Below, piece by piece: positions 33,246 through 48,200 of a DNA stretch of 64,000 bases. A program made the translations under genes and the position numbers. The DNA comes from Siphonodentalium dalli (taxonomy: Eukaryota > Mollusca > Scaphopoda > Gadilida > Siphonodentaliidae), in NCBI GenBank assembly GCA_032622095.1, contig CP136062.1, positions 157,662,875-157,726,874 of the forward strand. The letters run 5' to 3'. The notes under the pieces were generated by a model. That model worked only from the letters and a program-made list of their open reading frames with translations, was not told where the DNA came from and ran no database searches. Each line of letters begins with the position of its first letter. Position 1 is the first letter of the stretch.

Positions 33246-36200
33246 GTAAGTCTGTACACCCGATCCTCATTCATCGCGTTTATTAAAGCTTCAAATGTAA
33301 ATTTGTTTGGCTAACAAGCAGCCTGGCATTGATATATAGAAAAGGTAACAGCTATGACCGAACGGACATACCCTATATTATTAACAAAAAGGAACAATAC
33401 ACGTAACTAGACCTGTGCGTGTTATATACAAAAGATGAAAAACACGAAGAGACACATTTCTGGAACAAAATTGAACATAACCATAGCAGGTCGGTGGGAT
33501 GTGTAGGGGGAAGTGTGCTTGAGAAACTTCACTTTTTGCGGAATAACTTACATGTTTATAGCTGGAATTTACAAAGAGGACACAATCTGAATCATTATTG
33601 AAAATAAACCTTCCTGAGAAATTTCAGGTCGAGTTATAGTTAGAGCTTTGAGGTATATAGGGCCTGTCCCTACGGACATAGTTGATGTCTCTTATAGATA
33701 CAATTTAACGTTAGCATAACATATTAACGCTTGTATGATATACAGGAATCTGCTATTCGATTCAGGAACAGTATACCATTAGAGACTCGGAGAACTCAGA
33801 ACATTCTGTCATTTAAGAAACAACTAAAGACATACCTATGTCAGCAATGTTTAAACGTCTAGTTCGCTCTTTTAAGGCACCAAGAAACAATATTTTTGTT
33901 CTCGTCTGGTTAGTTTTTTAAACCAGCTGTGTTTCTTTTAAAGTTGTTTCCGTTCTGATTTAATTGATCGTATTGGACTTATGCGTCAATAGTTGTTAAC
34001 GTTTCAGTTATATATGGGACAGTTCTAGCTTATGTCGGTTATTATCACTACTGTTTTAGAATTTAATACCGACTCAGTAACACAGCCGGTCTACATTGTG
34101 AATGTAAATATGCAAGCGGTCTAACTGCCGCCAATGTCTTCTAGTGTACCGTTGTGTATCCTATTCACACATTCGTAAATGTTCCTTGTATGTTCTGCAC
34201 GCATTTCGATACAGAAGGCTATGCTATGCAGGAAAACTAATGCAACAATGATTACAATAAAACCAATGTCAGAAAAGGTAACGCGCTCGAGATCATATAT
34301 TATATACCCATGTTTGTAATTATAAAATATAAAATATATTTGTTTCGCGAATGACCAACTCAGAATTCCGTTAAAATAACAATAACAACCAGCACCTAAT
34401 TAACGAACCGGCGGCCGACTCGGCCTTCTCCGACCACAACCATCAGTGTGCAGAACGAAAAATGCCTATACAAGTTGAAATATAAGACTTACAAATTATC
34501 TTTATCATTTCTTTTATTTGTAATTGACATATCTGGTCACAAACCAATAATGACATAATAATGTAAAGGACAATAAACGCCTCATGGTCGCGCAGTTCGA
34601 CTTTTAAATCCGTCCGAAAAAATCCCATTTTTCTATAAATGAAACCCCCAGCTTAAACTCCAGCGCACAGGCGAAACAAGAATTTGTACATTAGTATACA
34701 CGCGGTGCGCATAATAAAATGCATATTACCACAGCTATCTACGTGACTATGTGGTTCCGCTAGTAGTGATTCTATCGAAATGTATAAATAACTCGCAAAT
34801 ATCTCGCATGAATCAATCATACAGGTCTTTTAAGGCAATGTGTTAGTAGCACGATTACATGTGGAACTACGGAAATTGTACTTCACATGTCGTTGCTAAA
34901 TATGCATGTTGCCGTTCATCCTGACACAATTGGTTTGCTATGATAAAATGCCTGAGAAAGATGCCGTGCAAAATATCATGGTATGAACGAACCATGAACA
35001 CAACCAATTATAGATCCGTCGTCTGATTTGATAATAATGTAGTCAATTGTCATAAGATAAGTTTCAGCTTTCCAGGCAACAATAAATATACTTAAAATCA
35101 ACAAAATTTGTATGGCGCAGGCACCAGAAAAATCCGAAAAAGATTTTAATCAGTTTTACGTTGATAATGAGTTCAAACGATCATAATTGAAAATGTTCTC
35201 TATCCTGACGATACTTAAAACACATGTTTTCCAGTTTGAACGTCGATCATCTGAAACTCAAATGTGTGTGTTCATTGGCACCATATAACTATTTTCTGGT
35301 CGAAAACATACTGCTGGCAGTTTTAGGGTGTGAGATCGCAACGTAGATCATTAAGCAAACCAGAGTAGCTATTGTTCAGGTCCAGTTAGTATTATATTAG
35401 ATACCGACTTTAAACTTGGCGTATCATCATCTGTCATACATAGCTAACATTGGATCAGCACCAATTACTAGTATCACAGGACAGGATACGCCAGGATGTT
35501 ATTTCACTACGTGCATTTATATATACCCGTATGTACTTAATGCATACTAAGTTTTAGTCACTTTGCGTTGTATATTCGAGAGGGTTTGTATTACATACTA
35601 GACTGTCTTCCTGTCACCTCCATATACTGTACATTTTGAATTGACCCAGTAATAACATATATCAAAAACTGAGTAGCCTTTGCTTGTTTTCAATTACTAC
35701 CATACAATTTCTGTATTTATGTAGATGTGAATCGAGGCAGGATGCTTCCGGATAAAATATAATATAAATGTTGATGAGTAACCTAGCATGAATACCAACT
35801 TGAACATCCATGAGTAATGTTTGCTCAGCATCAAATATCATATCACCGTCGCCATTGTCTATGTTGGAAGTCCTGGTAATATACACGGATTTGTTTAGTC
35901 TTTTTCGTGAATACCGGTGATATTTTAACACACAAACATCGTGTAATGTGGTTTAGTTTCTCTCCGGAGTCGGAATGTTCGAACACTATCGGGACATCGT
36001 CGCCTGGGTTCTGAATAACAAATCCATTATGGGAACCAGAATGAAAATACCAATAACATCCGCAGGAATGAATCTGTATAAACATTAAATTAAATCCCGA
36101 GGCTGAATGTTTTCCGACGCTGATAAATAATCACTATGCAAGTGCTCCTAATATCAACGAGGATTTGAATTTTATGCGGTCGGAATATGTAGCACCACAC

Positions 36201-39200
36201 ACCATTCAATTAATCTTTGATTGCAAGGTAGTTTATACGTGATCATCATTGAAAGTAGATCATGCCATGAATCTCTACTATGGCTAACGCCCGTAGAGAT
36301 CATATTCCACCAGTACAAAACCTGGGAACTTTTTGACGTTTTGACAGGGAATCTTATATAATCGAAAAAATAACGAAGGGAATATATTTCTTTGTTATTA
36401 TCTCTTTCTTAATAATTTACCTCACTGTAGGTGAAGGTCCCAACTCGAAATTTCATGATTTAAGTGACTTTGTGATCGATTTCGCTTTACGTTTCTTACA
36501 ATTATGGAACTTTTCCTGGGTAATTTATGCAATGTTTATTGCGATATCGGCTCACAAAAGTCACAGAAAAACATGCAATTTCGAGTTGGGTCCTTCACAT
36601 ATAGTGAAGTACACTATTAAGGAACAAATAATCACTAAGAAATATATTCCCCGTATTATTGTTTTGACTTTATAAGGTTCCCTGTCAAAACTTCAAAAAA
36701 TTCCCAGGTTTTGTACTGGTGGAATGTGATCTCTACGGGTGGTAACCATAGTAGAGATTCATTGCATGATCTACATTGAAAGTGGTTCAATTATGTTTGC
36801 CTTGGTGTGTGAATCGGTTTATTTATATTGCGTAGCCTGCTTGGGTATCTGTACACGAAATGCAGACCACGACCCTTACTCACCATTGTCTGTTTCTATT
36901 TTAGAGATAACCAAGCGGTTTATAGCCTATAATTAGGTAACATAACCTTTAATGGGACTCAATGTACCCATATTTCATATAAAGACTGGCTTTTACTCAG
37001 ATTATATGGATTATCCAAACACTGCGAAAATGACAACTTTAGAATATTTAAAGGAATATTTACTTAAATGGACTTATTTCGTTGAATAAAACCGACCAGT
37101 TAGTATCAGAATACTATCCCCATTGGCAGGTTGTAGCAACGAACTAAGATTGCCGAAAGTTCCAACACATCGACTACCATTTCAGAGAACACAAAGGTTT
37201 TTCTATGCACAAAAAATGTAAATAGGTACTACTTCATTTAGGACGCATTGTTGTGCATAAACATTACGGAAGCAATGATTGCACAAAATTAATTATAGTC
37301 ACTGCGTGTGATTACTTTATAACAATGACGTTGCTTTCTGGCTATTTGGATATCAAATTTATGAACATAATTTATCTTGGCATGATTATGTGTTATTTCG
37401 TCTGGAGCACCTCAGCGGATGTTTTACAAGAGTCTAACATCATTTCTCGGTTTGATGTCATCGCCTTTACTTTTAGCTGGATGTGAAAACCCTGTCCAGT
37501 GCTTAGTGAGCCCATGCAGCAAGAGGAACAGGTGTCGACGAAAGACCACATGCACGTGAGTAATGAGTGTATATATATATATATCCGATATACTTAGCGA
37601 AATTTGAAGCGCCTCGGTTGGTTGAAATAACGTCACGTGGCGTTGAGCGCAGATCCCGGAATAATGCTCAAACAACGCGTTATACTTCCGTATCGTAATA
37701 TGGGAGTTTATTACATGATCCTACCCTTATTCCATTCAATAAACCCATTATATAAATTGTGATAATTAAACGTTCGTTTAATAACAGGAAATAGTGCCAG
37801 GTGACATTTGCCTTCCGGTCTGTCGTCTGTTAACACCCCGTAAGCTACATCTCAAAATACTATGGCTTCCAATATTGTTCCAACAAACTATCATGATTGA
37901 AGAGTTTGAAAAGTTATGTCATTAAATATACACCAATAAATGCGCCAAAGAGTCTTTATTTATCTGGGACTATTTCTTTATGCGGGCAAACAACGAATAG
38001 TTACGCAAAACGTCGTCGCATGCCTTATAGAAGCCGATGTTAGTTGCACGTCCCATTTGTTGATTTAAGTATGTTTTGTTGATGTTTTGGATCATGTAAT
38101 AAATAGAATCTTCCACTCGTCTCCCGTTTATAGCGAAAATTACAACTCGGCCAGTAAATTAGGTCTGGACCTTATTTACTGGACTCATTTTGTAAATTTC
38201 GCTATAAACTGGGGACTCGTTGTAGATCATCTATATATTGTATTTATGTCCTCCGTTTTTCTCTATTATTTTGTAAAGGTATTTTGTATTGCTTTATCTC
38301 AATTTTCATTATTAAAACGTAACCACAATGCACTTCCTGTACACACATTCTTTGTTGCGAGACACATGTAAGCTTGACAAGTAATGATTAATTTTATCGA
38401 CCTATGCTAGACTTGTTTAGGGAGCGACACACGTGTATGCTGTGTACATTGCATCTGGGGGATTGAGAGTTAAAACGGGTCAAAATCATAGCCCATTCTA
38501 TCTCATAGGGCCCCAATACATGTCGGATAGATATTATTCACATAATTAATGCACTTTAAATCTGTATTCTACCACACCATGCCCAATGTCATATAGATAG
38601 TTAAATACAATGAATCCGTATTCCCGTCTCAAACCTAACCCGAACATTACTAATAACAAAGCGGTGGCCTCGGTGGCCCAGTCGGTCACTCCAAGCTGTC
38701 TCGCCCTCCAGTGCTGGCGATGAGGGTTCAAATCCACATGGTTCCATCGTGGACTTTGTAACTCGAACGATATATCGCAGACCTTTACTCGCAAACCTTT
38801 GCGATAAATTTCAAGCATCTTTGCGATAACTCTCAAACTACTTGGTGATTATACTTTACGATTTATCGCAAACATGTTTGAGATTTATCACAAACGTTTG
38901 CAATTTATTGCAGATATATTGTTGTGCGTTGCCATTAATGGGCTTGAACCGTACAAACATAATAAATCAGACATCTTAAACAGGTCTAGATGAACCACAG
39001 ATCGATCTATAATAGGACTGACGGGCTCAATAGACTGATCGGTCTTTCACAGCCAACATGCAAAGGAAGCAAACCAATACTTAAAACAAAATTAATTCTG
39101 ATCTCTTTTGCAGGACACCATATAATTATTTACTGAGAATATTCAAAAGTAAAACAACTTTGCAAAAAATCACAAATACCTTTACGATAAATCGTAAACC

Positions 39201-42200
39201 TTTGCAATAAATTTCAAATATCATTACGATCACTCACGATCACTCTCAATTAACTACTTGGTGATTATACTTGCGATTTATCGCAAAGATGTTTGATATT
39301 TATCACAATAGCCCGATCAAGTTAAAATAGGCCGATCGTTCTTTCACAGCCAACTTGCATCTTGGATAAGGGGGTCACTCTAAACGGTTCTATTATTATC
39401 GATCAACCAAAACTTCAAAAACAAAACAAAATTAATTATGATTTCTTTATCAAGACACCATATACTTATTTACTGAGAACATTCAAAGTTAAAACAACTT
39501 TGCGATACATCGAAAACATATTTCGGATAAATTGCCAACTACTTGGCGATTTATCGCAAAGGTTTGCGATTATTCGCAATGATTTGTGATTTATCGCAGA
39601 TATATTATTATACGTGGGCACTAGTGCGATTGAACCGTGCAACCATTTTCTGGGTCTGGGTGAAGCACTTACATATCTATAATAGACTAAAATAGACCGA
39701 TCGGTCTTTCATAGCCAGCATGCATCTGGGATAAGAGGAGTCACTCTAAACTGTTTTATTGTTATCGTTCCACCAATACCTAAAACAAAACATTCTGATT
39801 TCTCTTACAAGCTACCAAATAATTATTTACTGAGAATATTTAAAATAAACATACATGTATACAGATATTCAAACAAACATATTCAAATAGTCAAGAAATT
39901 CAGAGTTCCCTCTCTTAGAACAGTGAGCACTGCGCCAGGAAGACCGATCGGTCCATTTTAGCCCGATCAGGCTATTATAGTTAATATGTGGTTCACTCAG
40001 ACATTTCTTTATACCCATAATAAATATCGCGTAAATAGTATGTAATTGTCGTAGTTCCTTCACTGCATTATGTGAACAACGCCAAATTATGTTCAGAACC
40101 TGTGGCATATTATGTAAATAGCGTGCGATAAGCAAAATACTTAATAATGGGGATACCACACTAATGAACTTTGGTTAATTAAAAATTGGCATCATTATGT
40201 TTGCAAAATATCGTTATAGCGCTCACTGGTCCTCGCCACAAGATTTTGGTGTTTAGTGGGTCACCGGAATCACTCTCCCAAAAAATTCGCCATGGTGTTG
40301 AGTGTTTTGCTTATCGTACACTTCCGATGTGCTGTATCGGTATATGAACAAACAATCAAAGCTCACACAAAGAGAGCTTAATGTATTTAATATATGATAA
40401 AGTTTGGTACAGCCATATAGTGAATAAATTATTCTCCATTCGCGGCTATGCGTCAACGAGTCAATGGCATTGCCTGATCACAAGATCCATAAAATGTAGA
40501 AATTTGGGAATATGGTCTCCAATTATGGAAGAGGTTATTTCCAACAAAGCGGAATCGTTAAAAATGATAGCCACACATGTTTTGATAAGAACATGATGCG
40601 TCTGGACATTGGAATGGCCTACATTGTACATGTACTAGACCACCCCGCCCCCTTAACGACGTTGACCACCGATATTACCGCGTTACTTGCCTGCGTTGAT
40701 CCTATTAACCATGATCAATCCTATCATGGCCGCCCTTCATACCTTTTTAAAGTCAGCTTTATAACCACCACAGAGTGTATATTTCCGACATGGCTTGACG
40801 CTGCATTGATGATAAATTTGCGAATGTTGGTCAGTGACCAACTTCGATTGTTCATTAAACCGTAAACAAATTATTAATTGAAATATTGTTTTGTGTATAG
40901 TTAACACGGTGCATGGCGCTCACGAAAAGCTGGACTGTGTGTAAGGTGGCCATGTGAAAAATTAATGCGGAGTACAGTGGTCGCAAAATATTATTACTAG
41001 TACCGTAGAAAGATTACCCGCGATTGCCACATGTCAACCACTTGACTGAGGCTGAACGGCTGTATGGTTCGACCAAAGAATAGCAGACTCCGTAACTGGG
41101 CGACATGTTATGGCGACATGGTTTTCGATGAAAATTGAAGAATAATGATCCATCCTCCTTCGTACATGTACATGTACGTTGCAATACACGTTGTTCATAT
41201 AAAAACATAATCCAGACAGTGCTAACAATATTCCAGGTTTATAAGAAGCAAGTTAGGTCCAATTTCACACACACAAAAATATGTTGATAAATGTCCGAGA
41301 ACGTTCACTTCCGTATTATTAAATACCAATAGTCTGAAAACAATGTACCTAATTACAGTAATTTGGCACATGCAATAGCGTGTAAGCCGAGGCCGAGGGC
41401 GGATCCAACATAAAATATGTAAGCCTGCTATTAGTATGTGTCTTCTCCGTTTTTATGTATTGTAAAATCCTCAATCGCCTCAAGTGGCCATGTTTTTGTG
41501 GAATTGTATCGCGCATCACGTGATGCAATCACGTGGGTCACCATTAGGTTCTGAGTTCGACTAGCACCTAATGCGTGTATGTATTACATCAATATATAGA
41601 ACCTAATGATTCTCGATACCCAAACGCTTTGGAATTGAGAGACGTATAGGTACCATGAAGTATTGTTATATCTAAGAGTGTAGCACCAGTCACTCGGGAA
41701 GTTTAAACACGGATCATGCCGGTACCATTATATAAGGGTGGGCTGCATGGTTGGGGCCCAACACTTTCGATTGAATATTGTTTGGTTTGTCGGGAGGTGT
41801 GGGGTGATTGGAAGTGAACTGAACGAAATCCAAACCTGTTTGGAATGTACAATCCACAATAATCACGTTATGATCTTTGGATCTTTTTTCTGCAAGTCTT
41901 TTTGGCTGTTTTTGCAACGAGTTTGGCTTAAAACACCTTAGAAAAAGATAAATAATGTAATTCTAACTGCTAAACTGACTGCAGGCAGTTATCTTGTTGT
42001 ATTTGGTTGCAAATTGGTGTCAGTTCCAGCTGTCAGTCCAAGGTAAATTCAAACTTTAATTTCGTGACGACAATTTTTTAAACAACGACTGTCTTAATAT
42101 CTTATACTAAACCAAGCTAATCAAATATATACACCTGTACTAAAATATACTGACAGAAGACTTATTCCGTTTTGTATTGCAGGGGGTTTAGCTGATTAGT

Positions 42201-45200
42201 TTTTTTCAATAACCCAACAGCACTGAAGGGTATTTTCATATAAACCAGATGTATAATCAACAACAATTTTTTTCATAAAAATATAACTTGTGTTTGCATA
42301 ATCTGCATATAAAACAAACAAAAATAACATTTAGCATAAAACTATAAAAGAAAATAAGTGGAATACTCATCACTAAACTATGAAACAGCAACTGGGCTCA
42401 GCTGGGCTGATTAAAAAGATAACTTTGTAAAATAAAAAAGTAAACACTACGATAACAGCACATAGAGTACTTGTCGTCAATATCAGACTAGATCTGCTGA
42501 CTTGATAAAACGTAACAACAATATCCATGGATATACCATGCGAAGCTCCATAACAACAATAACCATGGATATACCATGCGAAGCTCCATACCAACAATAA
42601 CCATGGATATACCATGCGAAGCTCCATAACAACAATAACCATGGATATACCATGCGAAGCTCCATACCAACAATAACCATGGATATACCATGCGAAGCTC
42701 CATAACAACAATAACCATGGATATACCATGCGAAGCTCCATACCATTTACATATTGATTTGTAGAGACATGACTCTGATTGTCAAATTCATAAAGTTTTG
42801 TTTTCAAAATTTGATTAAACCAACAAAACTTCAATATAGTCATAATGCATATATAACTGAACTTGACATAATTCTACAGAAGTATCAATGGTGACATTAT
42901 TTCCCGTGAATCTATGGCTTGTTTTAGCATGATCTGTCAGGATCTGCACAAATTTAAATGCGCACACAGAGGGGTCAGGGATTGTATTCTACTATTCTGC
43001 GCAAAAGCTTCAACAAAACACTTGTCTATAATTGTGAAACTTACGGTTTCGGGAGATGAAGAAAAGCATATTTCATCAGAGCTTAATTCCATTTTTTCAT
43101 AATAGTATGCACATAAATTCATATACAGCTACATATACAGAATTGCCCCCCGCAAGTCTCTGTTTTTGTGTTAAAATGGGTTGGTGTCCACAAATGGTCG
43201 GAAAAAACTGACGAAAACGGAAAACAATTTGGATGCGGGGGTTGGTGGGTCCCAACAAGGGTCGAAAGGAAAAATTAGCAAAAATATCCAACCCACCCCC
43301 CCCCCCACACAAACTGCATGAACGCGGAAAATCCAGGCAATATATACAGGTTTTGTTAAGTCGTTTGTCACGAATGTCATTAATGAATGAAGTGATCCGA
43401 TTGTCAACAACCATTTGACTAATTGTTGAACAGGAATTGGTAACACCACAACCCATTCAATTCCTTTTGATTGAATGGTAATTGAATGGTAATCATCGTT
43501 GTGAATGTGGCTCAAATCCCATTTCCCCTGGGTGTGAATCGGTTTAGAAATATGTGATAACCGACTTTGGTATCTGTACAAGCAATACACACCGCGGCGC
43601 AAACGCGCCTTGGTCAATATTTCTTGTACAGATACCCAAGCTGTTATAACCTATACTTGTTTGTTTTGTGAATAGTCAGGTTTATAAGGAATATTAAAAC
43701 ACATAAATGCCTGATTCGCCCTGTCATGTTAAAACCTGATGATATTGTCTGATGTGTATCATGACCAGGCATGTGAGTGGTAGTTCTAAAATGCGACAGT
43801 TGGCATATAGCAGAACTCCAATTATACCATCCTCACCTTTATCACATTCTGCTGTACATATTGTTTTCATATGGACGCAAGAAATTAATGGAATGTACTA
43901 TTATGCAGAAGAATAACGCTCCCTAAACCACAGAAAGGACGCGGCCAGTTCGCTCCTTCCTCGTGATACGTTATTTCTGTAATAATGTCGCTCTGTTCAA
44001 TGCACATGCCGTCTGAAAACATGCGTTATGCGTATTTCGTGCAATTTTGTTCGTGCTTTGGTCAATTAACGTAACAATAGAAGAGCGAGCAATTACTTGA
44101 TTTAATATGTGATCGTTGTAGTATTTAAATATACTGAAACAAATTTAATACATATAACTAAATGTATAACAACACGTAAGATGCATTATCAATTGTGTCA
44201 GTGATTGTCAGGTGTCAGTGATTTCTACGTGCAGTTGAATTATTCTACAGGGAAATCCTGTAACTGCACGTAGAAACCACCATTACATTACATTCCACAA
44301 TCCATGCATATATCACGTTTTTCTTAATGGAAACAGTTGCACCATATTCGAAGTTCTTCAGATGGCATATTATGCTACGCACCTGTCCATCTAGATCACT
44401 TCGACCCCATGGTCTCACTTTAAAAGTATTGCGTTGAATAAAAAACAGTTCTTACGTAAAGGTACAACATACGATTCGATGATCCCCATATGATCAGATT
44501 CCAGAAACAGTATTTCTTGAAATGCTGCTTCAGTTATCAGATTCGATTAATTGACATAAGATAATGCTTACCACTGTCAAATATTATATACAGTTGCCCA
44601 TAAAGTGTTATATGTCAACATTTTGTTAAACGCAATATGGTATCGAGAGTATGTTGGTCTGCATTCGCTGAATATTGCCATGCCACCAACTATTCCAGGT
44701 GATGAAAAATAAGATGTCAAAAATCGGTATCTGATAACTGGGAGCTTTGTGGTTGTCTAATGAAATTCAGAAAATTATGTGTGAAGACAGAAATTCACAG
44801 ATATCGCATGTCATGTTTCCTTTAGCATGGATGGATTCCATGTATGTGAGTGGATTTGAATGATTTTACCAATGATATATAATATATCTTAAAGATTTTA
44901 TGTTGCAAACATTTTCTGCAGCTTTAAAATTAGACCTCAGTATCGCCTCTTATGGAGCTATGACTTCAAGCATGCATTCATTAACTTTATATATATATAT
45001 ATGAATTGTTGAATTGTTCTGGTTTGACATTTTACAACCCAGCATGCCTCATTTAATTTAACCCACCGTGTATGTAAATGGCAAGTTCACTGGCATTGTA
45101 TTCCTACACCATAAATATTGCGCATCCTTCAGGACAGAATCTTTCTTATTAGCCAATATTTCAAAGAGGTGTGTTCCTCGACACGAATAAAATAGTATTC

Positions 45201-48200
45201 CCCACCCGAAGCCAATGGAATATTAATTTACGAGCGTCAATTCCGATTGTGCATCTCTGATAAATATCACAAGTGTAACCAAATTCATGAAAATATATTC
45301 GAGGGGTTTGTCAATGCTAACCTCGAGCTGATGTACAAGATGCTGGGCATCCCCCTTTTTCTGTATGCTCAAGGAGTAATGAGGTGTATCAGAGTTTGTC
45401 GGGCGTCAAATATTCATCATGCAGTGGAATCATTCCACCCACAAATAACTCCACTGCACACAGAAACCGCCGCCATCGAACAGTAACTGGCAAACTTTAC
45501 CAAACACACACATCATGTTAATGTATGTCGGTAAATCACAAACCGGTGCTTGTCTGGATTTGAACGGGCCAGATTCGCATTTGTTGGAGCTCGTATGTGG
45601 CCCAGTGGGCAATAAGAATAACAAGCTGGGCCAAATGGTGGCTGTTTTGCGATATAAGGTGTACATGTAATAGTTTGTGTATATTTATTGAATATATTAA
45701 GGGATATAGAATGGACATGAATACTCCCAAAGCCACCAGTGAGTTCAAGGGTTACCACAATCGTGTCGTAGAATGACTGTTGAATAGTTCGATATAGTAT
45801 ACACAGGTAAGCATTGGATACATTACATTAGGTTGTTCCATGAGTCATCCTATATCGGCAAGTAAGTTTGTCATGTATGCGTTCTGTGAAACAAAGTTGT
45901 TATGACAAAGTGACCTTGGTCACAAACGCTATTTATAATTGCGGGAGGATTCTAATGGTCAACGTATCCATGTACCATGGTCATTGTGGCATTTATGTCT
46001 TAAGATAAATATTCTAAATTGCAATAAAATGATAAAAGTATGTGTCACTTTGAACTGAGGTTAAATGATGGTAATCAACCTCCATTCGATCGCGTTCGCC
46101 GATATTTATCGTTTGAATATTTCGGGGACGTTGCGAGTACACTAAAAAGCGTTTCCTTGTTATGCCTTTAAAGATCTATCGTGCGTGTATGCTGTATATA
46201 TGCTTTGGTGATTGGGTGTGGGTATTCATATTGAGTATGCGAATTAATTTTGGTCGCTGAATAAAGAGATCTTTACAGTGATGTTTCTGCTTTTTGCAGT
46301 ACATCTAAAGTATTGCCTGTATATTGCATGTCATCTGCAATAGTTATTAACCCTTTACCCAACAGAAGGGCCCTGTGCCAATGCATTCTCTTATATATGC
46401 GAGTCGACCATAGGTCGCCTCGCATATATAAGAGAATGCATTGACTTAACACATTAAAAATTATAAAATTGTTAAAGAATGTAAGAAAAAATGGTAAAAA
46501 GTGTTAAAAAAAGATTTTGTTTAGGCCAATGCATTCTCTTATATATGCGAGGCGACCTATGGTCGACTCGCATATATAAGAGAATGCATTGGCACAGGGC
46601 ATAACTGTAACCATCACAATGTGGTCAATGAGCCGGTTCCAATGATATCCATATTTGTATGGTTCTATTGAGACAGACCGAAGATATTTTAGGCTGTTGA
46701 AGCTTTATTTGGCCGGTATTGGCCGGTTTGTTGGGTAAAGGGTTAATCAGACAATCTTGGTTGTGACTATGTTGTCATTTGTAATATGGGAAAATATGTT
46801 AATGTATATATGTGTGTATGTATCTGGTCTTCACAATGACAATTCGTGTTTGGCATAATTGCTTCCACGCGCGTGTATGACAATGCGTGTGGTACATTTG
46901 GAATATGAATAGATAACTGGTTGACTATCTGAGCTCAGGTTATGTGTACTATATGGGACATGCGGTTTTTTAAAATGTATCTGTGCCTTTATCGTCTACT
47001 TTGGTTTCAATAGAATAATCACTGTTTTGTTCACAATCGCAGTTGTTCAGTTAATATGGCCATACGATAGCGTAATAACGAACCAAAGCTAAACCACTCA
47101 CATGAGGGTATAGCTGTGGCTTTTAATTTAATTTTGTTTTTCAATTTTGTTTATAGATTCCCTGGTATTCGCATCAAATAAGATTCACACGAAGTCTCTG
47201 TTTTATGGGCTGATTCTCAGTAATTTCACTCCATACACAACGGTTTATCGCAAGAATGGACCTCAGTCGTAATTTCGAGTATAAATTAGGCCACTCGTAT
47301 TTCCGGGTAGTCAGCTGATTGACCGCTAGACTATATGGTATAAACAACCAACATCAAAGTGAAAATAGTTATAACTTGTCGAGAGGGGAACGGGAACATT
47401 TATATATATATATATTTCTTGACGCTGGGTGAGCGCTGCGTCTATTTCATAGTTGTTCATTTCATTCATAAGGTGTCACCGTGTCAATTTCAACGAAAAT
47501 CGACGAACAATGTCATCGTGTAACTTTCCCCATTGACTGAGTTCGCCTGAACCTGCATAAATTTATCTTCTGTTTTGTTCATAATTATGTGTTTCCCTTC
47601 GATTCCAGAAAATAATGTTTATGGATTATCACATGCATGTATGTACTATATATAGTCTTATGATAACAATTAATTCCATATAAAATATATGTTATTTCGT
47701 TTCTGTAGAGTACCAAGTGATGCACATTAAAGACATATTATGGATTTATTCGGGTGCATGAAACTGATAAGTTAGCATTCAGGTGCTATGCCAACTGGAT
47801 GAAAGAAACACTCTACTAACATCACCGAAAATCTTAATTAAATCGACCGTAACACTACATAGAAAACATCGTCTGAACTACGCTCAATTGTAAATATTTA
47901 CATATCGATTCGTGACGCAATACCGGCGATAAACTAACGATATATACATATAATTAATATATGATGGTGTGTCATGTCTATTTGGATATAATATTTGTTA
48001 AATATAGCTACTTTTAGCAAGATTATTCTCCATTTCTATTTGATCACCCTACCGGAGTGTTTCATATCACGTTAAAGTGCCACCTTCGCACAGTAGATCG
48101 GTAAATTTGTGATGTAAATCTTATTATATTGCACATTTCACTCGCCCACAAGGTGTAGAGTGTGGTTACTATAGTGTCGTTATTTATTGTGTCTTATTTT

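Noticed and set aside
35662-36085. Frameshifted - strand gene fragment
   Set aside because: Two overlapping frames look mildly protein-like, but I recognise no motif and see no splice or polyadenylation context.
38661-38760. Functional tRNA-Leu/Ser gene
   Set aside because: The A and B boxes are good, but acceptor and anticodon stems do not pair, and a second diverged copy supports a SINE.
42373-42843. 156-codon - strand ORF with repeated peptides
   Set aside because: It is an artefact of a stop-free 38-bp tandem repeat. All three frames are open, and the composition outside the repeat is not protein-like.
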